Shown piece by piece: positions 57,411 to 64,000 of a stretch of 64,000 bases of DNA. The position numbers and the translations under genes are program-made. Each line of letters opens with the position of its first letter. The first letter of the stretch is position 1. The notes under the pieces were generated by a model, which was given only the letters and a program-made list of their open reading frames with translations, was not told where the DNA came from and did not search any database. The DNA comes from Zoroaster sp. YZ-2022 (lineage: Eukaryota > Echinodermata > Asteroidea > Forcipulatida > Zoroasteridae), in assembly GCA_029582265.1 (NCBI GenBank), contig CM055816.1, positions 27,820,366-27,884,365 of the forward strand. The letters are read 5' to 3'.

Positions 57411-58028
57411 GATTACCAATAGTTTACAGTGAATGTAATGATGTATTCACTGGAGGCAGGGAGAATCCAGGTTTCAGTGTATTTACCAATAGTTTACAGT
57501 GAATGTAATGATGTATTCACTGGAGGCAGGGAGAATCCAGGTTTCAGTGTATTTACCAATAGTTTGCAGTGAATGTAATGATGTATTCACTGGAGGCAGG
57601 GAGAATCCAGGTTTCAGTGTATTTACCAATAGTTTACAGTGAATGTAATGGTGTATTGGAGGCAGGGAGAATCCAGGTTTCAGTGTATTTACCAATAATT
57701 TACAGTGAATGTAATGATGTATTCACTGGAGGAAGGGAGAATCCAGGTTTCAGTGTATTTACCAATAGTTTACAGTGAATGTAATGATGTATTTACTGGA
57801 GGCAGGGAGAATCCAGGTTTCAGTGTATTTACCAATAGTTTACAGTGAATGTACTGATGTATTCACTGGAGGCAGGGAGAATCCAGGTTTCAGTGTATTT
57901 ACCAATAGTTTACAGTGAATGTAATGATGTATTCACTGGAGGCAGGGAGAATCCAGGTTTCAGTGTATTTACCAATAGTTTACAGTGAATGTAATGATGT
58001 ATTTACTGGAGGCAGGGAGAATCTAGGC
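57411..58028. repeat. 70-bp minisatellite, right array (about 8.8 units)
   Basis: ATTTACCAATAGTTTACAG recurs every 70 bp (57481, 57551 and on). One unit is shortened (GGTGTATTGGAGGC). Confidence 0.96.
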
Positions 58029-58655
58029 TGCATGGTAAATGAACGGTGAGAACACGACATAAAAGAACACGCTGCCATTAAACTGTGGACACACAGAAAA
58101 ATGTATGGTAAAAGAACTTGTATGATGATATCAAGGGGAAACCTCTCTTTTCCCCTGCCCCCTCCCCCAACCACCACATCCCCTCCCCAATACATCAAAT
58201 GGTTTGAGACGCAATAATAATGACTCATTAAGTGTTTCAATCCGCAGAGTCGCCGTGTAAATAATATACCAGAGGTTTCAGCTATTACTGAGAACAGACT
58301 GTTGGATTTTAAGTGGTTTTTGTTCGGTATTGTTGTGCTTGTAACGAGTATTATCTCATCCGTATAATAACACTGTCAAAGAAAGATATGAAATCAATAA
58401 ATCTGAAGTCTTTTTGATGACAGGCCAATTGTAGCGCTTCGTTAATTGGTCCACATGCAGTCGGCTTGTATTATGTCTTATTTTTCTTAACACTTAAAAT
58501 GTTAGAATAATTAATTTTATCCAAAAGAATGCTGAATATGACGAAATTTATTTCTACTTAGAATGCGTATGAATAGAAATGCAGCACACGCTCTTGTTAT
58601 TTGACCTGTAGCAGACTATAACGCCAAACTCCATTGGATACGAGCACCTAAGTTA
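58029..58655. repeat. Right segmental-duplicate body with the empty LINE site
   Basis: Aligns with 1305-1893 and then directly with 5769-5805. GCAGACTATAACGCCAAACT at about 58611 is the uninterrupted target of the LINE found in the left copy. Confidence 0.9.
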
Positions 58656-61600
58656 AATATCCAAGATGTGTGGATATTATTAGTCCATTATCCAGGTAAA
58701 TATGCAAGGTGTGTGGATATTATTAGTCTATTATCCAGGTAAATATGCAAGGTGTGTGGATATTATTAGTCTATTATCCAGGTAAATATGCAAGGTGTGT
58801 GGATATTATTAGTCTATTATCCAGGTAAATATGCAAGGTGTGTGGATATTATTAGTGCATTATCCAGGTAAATATGCAAGGTGTGTGGATATTATTAGTG
58901 CATTATCCAGGTAAATATGCAAGGTGTGTGGATATTATTAGTCCATTATCCAGGTAAATATGCAAGGTGTGTGGATATTATTAGTCCATTATCCAGGTAA
59001 ATATGCAAGGTGTGTGGATATTATTAGTGCATTATCCAGGTAAAATATAAAGGTGTGGATATTATTAGTCCATTATCCAGGTAAATATGCAAGGTGTGTG
59101 GATATTATTAGTCCATTATCCAGGTAAATATGCAAGGTGTGTGGATATTATTAGTCCATTATCCAGGTAAATATGCAAGATGTGTGGATATTATTAGTCC
59201 ATTATCCAGGTAAATATGCAAGGTGTGTGGATATTATTAGTCCATTATCCAGGTAAATATGCAAGGTGTGTGGATATTATTAGTCCATTATCCAGGTAAA
59301 TATGCAAGGTGTGTGGATATTATTAGTCCATTATCCAGGTAAATATGCAAGGTGTGTGGATATTATTAGTCCATTATCCAGGTAAATATGCAAGGTGTGT
59401 GGATATTATTAGTGCATTATCCAGGTAAATATGCAAGGTGTGTGGATATTATTAGTCTATTATCCAGGTAAATATGCAAGGTGTGTGGATATTATTAGTC
59501 CATTATCCAGGTAAATATGCAAGGTGTGTGGATATTATTAGTCCATTATCCAGGTAAATATGCAAGGTGTGTGATATTATTAGTCCATTATCCAGGTAAA
59601 TATGCAAGATGTGTGGATATTATTAGTCCATTATCCAGGTAAATATGCAGAGGTGTGTGGATATTATTAGTCCATTATCCAGGTAAATATGCAAGGTGTG
59701 TGGATATTATTAGTCCATTATCCAGGTAAATATGCAAGGTGTGTGTGGATATTATTAGTCCATTATCCAGGTAAATATGCAAGGTGTGGATATTATTAGT
59801 CCATTATCCAGGTAAATATGCAAGGTGTGTGGATATTATTAGTCCATTATCCAGGTAAATATGCAAGGTGTGTGGATATTATTAGTGCATTATCCAGGTA
59901 AATATGCAAGGTGTGTGGATATTATTAGTCCATTATCCAGGTAAATATGCAAGGTGTGTGGATATTATTTCTCCATTATCCAGGTAAATATGCAAGGTGT
60001 GTGGATATTATTAGTCCATTATCCAGGTAAATATGCAAGGTGTGTGGATATTATTAGTCCATTATCCAGGTAAATATGCAAGGTGTGTGGATATTATTAG
60101 TCCATTATCCAGGTAAATATGCAAGGTGTGTGGATATTATTAGTCCATTATCCAGGTAAATATGCAAGGTGTGTGGATATTATTAGTGCATTATCCAGGT
60201 AAATATGCAAGGTGTGTGGATATTATTAGTCCATTATCCAGGTAAATATGCAAGGTGTGTGGATATTATTAGTCCATTATCCAGGTAAATATGCAAGGTG
60301 TGTGGATATTATTAGTCCATTATCCAGGTAAATATGCAAGGTGTGTGGATATTATTAGTCCATTATCCCAGTAAATATGCAAGGTGTGGATATTATTAGT
60401 CCATTATCCAGGTAAATATGCAAGGTGTGTGGATATTATTAGTCCATTATCCAGGTAAATATGCAAGGTGTGTGGATATTATTAGTCCATTATCCAGGTA
60501 AATATGCAAGGTGTGTGGATATTATTAGTCCATTATCCAGGTAAATATGCAAGGTGTGTGGATATTATTAGTGCATTATCCAGGTAAATATGCAAGGTGT
60601 GTGGATATTATTGGTCCATTATCCAGGTAAATATGCAAGTTGTTTGGATATTATTAGTCCATTATCCAGGTAAATATGCAAGGTGTGTGGATATTATTAG
60701 TCCATTATCCAGGTAAATATGCAAGGTGTGTGGATATTATTAATTGCATATCCCAGGTAAATATGCAAGGTGTGTGGATATTATTAGTCCATTATCCAGG
60801 TAAATATGCAAGGTGTGTGGATATTATTAGTCCATTATCCAGGTAAATATGCAAGGTGTGTGGATATTATTAGTCCATTATCCAGGTAAATATGCAAGGT
60901 GTGTGGATATTATTAGTCCATTATCCAGGTAAATATGCAAGGTGTGTGGATATTATTAGTCCATTATCCAGGTAAATATGCAAGGTGTGTGGATATTATT
61001 AGTCCATTATCCAGGTAAATATGCAAGGTGTGTGGATATTATTAGTCCATTATCCAGGTAAATATGCAAGGTGTGTGGATATTATTAGTCCATTATCCAG
61101 GTAAATATGCAAGGTGTGTGGATATTATTAGTCCATTATCCAGGTAAATATGCAAGGTGTGTGGATATTATTAGTCCATTATCCAGGTAAATATGCAAGG
61201 TGTGTGGATATTATTAGTCCATTATCCAGGTAAATATGCAAAGGTGTGTGGATATTATTAGTCCATTATCCAGGTAAATATGCAAAGGTGTGTGGATATT
61301 ATTAGTCCATTATCCAGGTAAATATGCAGGTGTGTGGATATTATTAGTCCATTATCCAGGTAAATATGCAAGGTGTGTGGATATTATTAGTCCATTATCC
61401 AGGTAAATATGCAAGGTGTGGATATTATTAGTCCATTATCCAGGTAAATATGCAAGGTGTGTGGATATTATTAGTGCATTATCCAGGTAAATATGCAAGG
61501 AATTATTGTGGATATTATTAGTCCATTATCCAGGTAAATATGCAAAGGTGTGGATATTATTAGTCCATTATCCAGGTAAATATGCAAGGTGTGTGGATAT

Positions 61601-61921
61601 TATTAGTCCATTATCCAGGTAAATATGCAAGGTGTGTGGATATTATTAGTCCATTATCCAGGTAAATATGCAAGGTGTGTGGATATTATTAGTCCATTAT
61701 CCAGGTAAATATGCAAGGTGTGTGGATATTATTAGTCCATTATCCAGGTAAATATGCAAGGTGTGTGGATATTATTAGTCCATTATCCAGGTAAATATGC
61801 AAGGTGTGTGGATATTATTAGTGCATTATCCAGGTAAATATGCAAGGTGTTTGGATATTATTAGTCCATTATCCAGGTAAATATGCAAGGTGTGTGGATA
61901 TTATTAGTCCATTATCCAGGT
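58656..61921. repeat. 43-bp minisatellite, about 76 units
   Basis: The unit contains AAATATGCAAGGTGTGTGGA then TATTATTAGTCCATTATCCA; period 43 (58698, 58741 and on). Units differ mainly at TCC/TGC/TCT before ATTATCC and by small GT or A indels. The left duplicate and the copy at 12176 have one unit each. Confidence 0.97.
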
Positions 61922-63405
61922 AATACTTCGGTACCATCTGGAGGGACTAATCCATTTATATGTTTTCTTTTTACGGAAAAATATGAAAATTCCAAACAAA
62001 TATGACAGACTTGCTGAAACGGTAGCTTTGTATTCGTTTTTAAGCAAAATTTAAACGCTAAGCCTTATCCAATAAAACACTATTACGACTGTTTGAGGAT
62101 TGCTACCAAACGTAGCCTCAAAAGATCCCATGTTATTACACGCATTACAATAATTAAAGATAAACAGCAACATAAAACAACCGTTGTACATGTTTTATCT
62201 CAATACAATGCACCAGCGAATTAACGCAGAAAATACGTCTTTGCGAAGCAAACTCCAACATTTCACAAGTATCGCCTCTCTCAGGAAATATTTGTTTTGG
62301 GTTTGTGTTTTGGAACTTAAAGGTAAAATTTAGGGCCAGTTTTCTTACATTTTATCGAATTACATTGACATCGAAACCATGTGTTCCACATCGTCAAATT
62401 CACCTTTTTCCCGTGCATATGAAAGGACACATTTTGTCCAGTACAATTTTGTTGGAATATGTCTATCTTTATCAGAACAATATGACAGACTTGTATGAGG
62501 GGTCACTCTATGTTGAAAGTTGGACCTTTTCAATGACGTCATTGACAGAAAAAATAAATGATATTTAACACTTGCTTAAAACGTGAAATATAACCTAAAA
62601 CGTGAAATAATTATAATTAAATTTTTTTCTTTGTATTTGGTTAATCATCATAAAACAAAAGGAAACATAATATGTTGTCTTAGGGAGAATTCAGGACGGT
62701 GCAGGCGGTACATACAAGAAGGAGCGGGTGGCACACCCAGATGTTCATTCTGAGGTAAAAGAATACTTTGGACACATTGTTCATCCTCCAATAAATTTTT
62801 GAAAATTTATATAGATATCTTCCAAATATATATTCCCTTTTGAATTAATCAAATGTTTGTTTAAATTTTGGGTGAAATTAATACCCTTGCATAAAAACTT
62901 CAAAGCATATTTAGGGGATACAAAAGACGGTCCTAAATAAGGGCGTTATGTATTAAAACACTAAAATATCATCATTTAATCCATTAAAACAAGTTTATAT
63001 TATAAAACTATGAAATATGTACCTCACAAACAGAATTTAAAGAGAAAAATTTCCAATGCTTCATTGATGACTACTCCGGTCGTTAGTTCTTTTGTTGAAA
63101 TGATACACACCATGATGTACAACGGCTGTTTGATATAAGCCATTTAGTTAAATTATTTTACTGCAGTGAAAAGCGGAACATTTTAGGCTACTTCCATCAT
63201 TAACAGTCGTATGAGTGGTTTACTGAAAGAGGTTGAACTTTTTTCAAATTAAACAGTGAAAATCGTTTGAAAACTAACAATAAGCTACCGTTTCAGTAGG
63301 GCTGTCTATACCTTTTGTAATTAATAGATGTTTTGCAAGCAGAAAACATATGACAGATTTACTCCCTCCAGATAGTACCAGCAAATTAGTTTTCAATCCC
63401 TGGCT
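61922..63405. repeat. Right segmental-duplicate body after the 43-bp array
   Basis: Aligns with 5850-7250 (TCGGTACCATCTGGAGGGAC to CCTGGCTCATGGACTCTC). No gene is seen. Differences are scattered substitutions and small indels; about 60 bp around 62340-62460 are absent from the left copy. Confidence 0.88.
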
Positions 63406-63545
63406 CATGGACTCTCTGTATTCTCAATGCTTTCCGAGTGTATGTGAAAAAATCCTCATGTGACTCAGGCGGGATTCGAACCCAAGACTTCATGCTTACT
63501 AGTGCAGACGTCTTAACATCTTGACCACCGAGCTTGTCCGGTGGC
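63406..63545 (-). repeat. tRNA-derived SINE, minus strand
   Basis: On the minus strand AGCTCGGTGGTCAAG (A-box-like) at about 63520-63535 and GGGTTCGAATCCCGCC (B box, T-arm) at about 63470-63485 are spaced as in a tRNA. Stem fit is imperfect and no anticodon arm is convincing, so it is a tRNA-like repeat. The left duplicate has lost its T-arm half. Confidence 0.65.
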
Positions 63546-63639
63546 GATTGGCCGGCTAGAATCCCATAGCAGCAGGTACCGCGAGATGTGTATATTAATT
63601 AACTCTTACATCGGGTGATAATTTGATTTTATCCTTACA

Positions 63640-63750
63640 CTGACGTATGTATGAAGCACTGTTGCTCAGTGCTTTCAGTGCAGGAGGTCGTGGGTTCGAA
63701 TCCCACCCCAGTCGCCTTTGGATTTTTTCAAAGACACTCGTCACACGGCA
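63640..63750 (+). repeat. tRNA-derived SINE, plus strand
   Basis: GTGGG-TTCGAAT-CCCAC then CCCAGTCGCC at about 63690-63715. It faces the element at 63406-63545 in inverted orientation and matches 7440-7520 in the left duplicate. Confidence 0.7.
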
Positions 63751-64000
63751 GAAAGGGGCATGCTGTCATAAAAGTGGGAAACGCATTTAACAAAGTCGTT
63801 AAATTACATAAAATCCCCCTTGATCCCACCCCCTTCTCGGTCCGCCAATGGTTTGAGCCACAGTTGCAATCGCGTGTTGAATTTGAATTTCAATAACATT
63901 CAATTACTGAATTAAAAGTCAAAGTCCTGAACTTGAAATGGCTCATTAAGTGTTTCCACCCGCAGTCGGCTTGTAAAATAATATATGAGAGGTTTCAACT
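63751..64000. repeat. Repeat core, continues past the window
   Basis: Matches 7530-7770. The right duplicate therefore extends beyond the window end. Confidence 0.85.

Noticed and set aside
58656..61921. CRISPR-like regular array
   Set aside because: Units are contiguous 43-bp copies without distinct spacers, in animal DNA, with no cas genes; it is a minisatellite.
63406..63545. Functional tRNA gene
   Set aside because: A- and B-box-like parts are present, but the anticodon arm and acceptor stem do not fold convincingly, and several diverged copies occur in the window, so it is a SINE.

Overview
This 64 kb window is animal nuclear DNA: AT-rich, gene-poor and dominated by repeats. It carries non-LTR retrotransposons, a Tc1 transposon, several MITE families, tRNA-derived SINEs and large minisatellites. 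There are no operons or bacterial signals. The repeat set (a LINE with a 2A-like recoding peptide, an L2-type LINE with a triplet tail, a SINE with the CCTTGAGCAAGACACTTAA core) and a secreted PAN/apple plus fibrinogen-domain protein fit a marine invertebrate deuterostome such as a hemichordate, lancelet or echinoderm. The species cannot be fixed from the sequence alone.

Layout. 1-8.06 kb is the left copy of a large direct segmental duplication whose right copy fills 55.3-64.0 kb. The left copy is interrupted by a 3.86 kb minus-strand LINE (1900-5762), and the right copy holds the matching empty site. 8-19 kb is a mosaic of MITEs, diverged copies of the same repeat family, a tRNA-bearing 237-bp hairpin and short minisatellites. 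19.5-21.4 kb holds a LINE relic and a complete but frameshifted Tc1 element. 23.6-24.25 kb has a 76-bp tandem array abutting a MITE. 27.6-28.7 kb has a long (TA)n tract, an interspersed repeat and an orphan EGF-like reading frame on the minus strand. 31.8-36.9 kb is a near-identical tandem array of about 1.315 kb, four units, each carrying a TTAA-flanked MITE and what look like a 29-nt and a 122-nt exon encoding a transmembrane segment. 37-46 kb is mainly non-coding with SINEs, inverted repeats and microsatellites.

The only gene that looks intact is at 46.1-47.2 kb (minus): a one-exon secreted PAN plus fibrinogen-related (FReD) protein. It is followed by a 4.3 kb 65-bp satellite, an L2 3' fragment whose tail became a long triplet repeat, another probable LINE 3' UTR, and the right copy of the segmental duplication with its 108-, 89-, 70- and 43-bp arrays.

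There is no multi-gene pathway here. The coherent biology is retrotransposon and transposon activity, with repeated birth and expansion of minisatellites. The duplicated blocks give direct before/after comparisons: one 43-bp unit becomes about 76 copies, and a filled LINE site is matched by an empty one.
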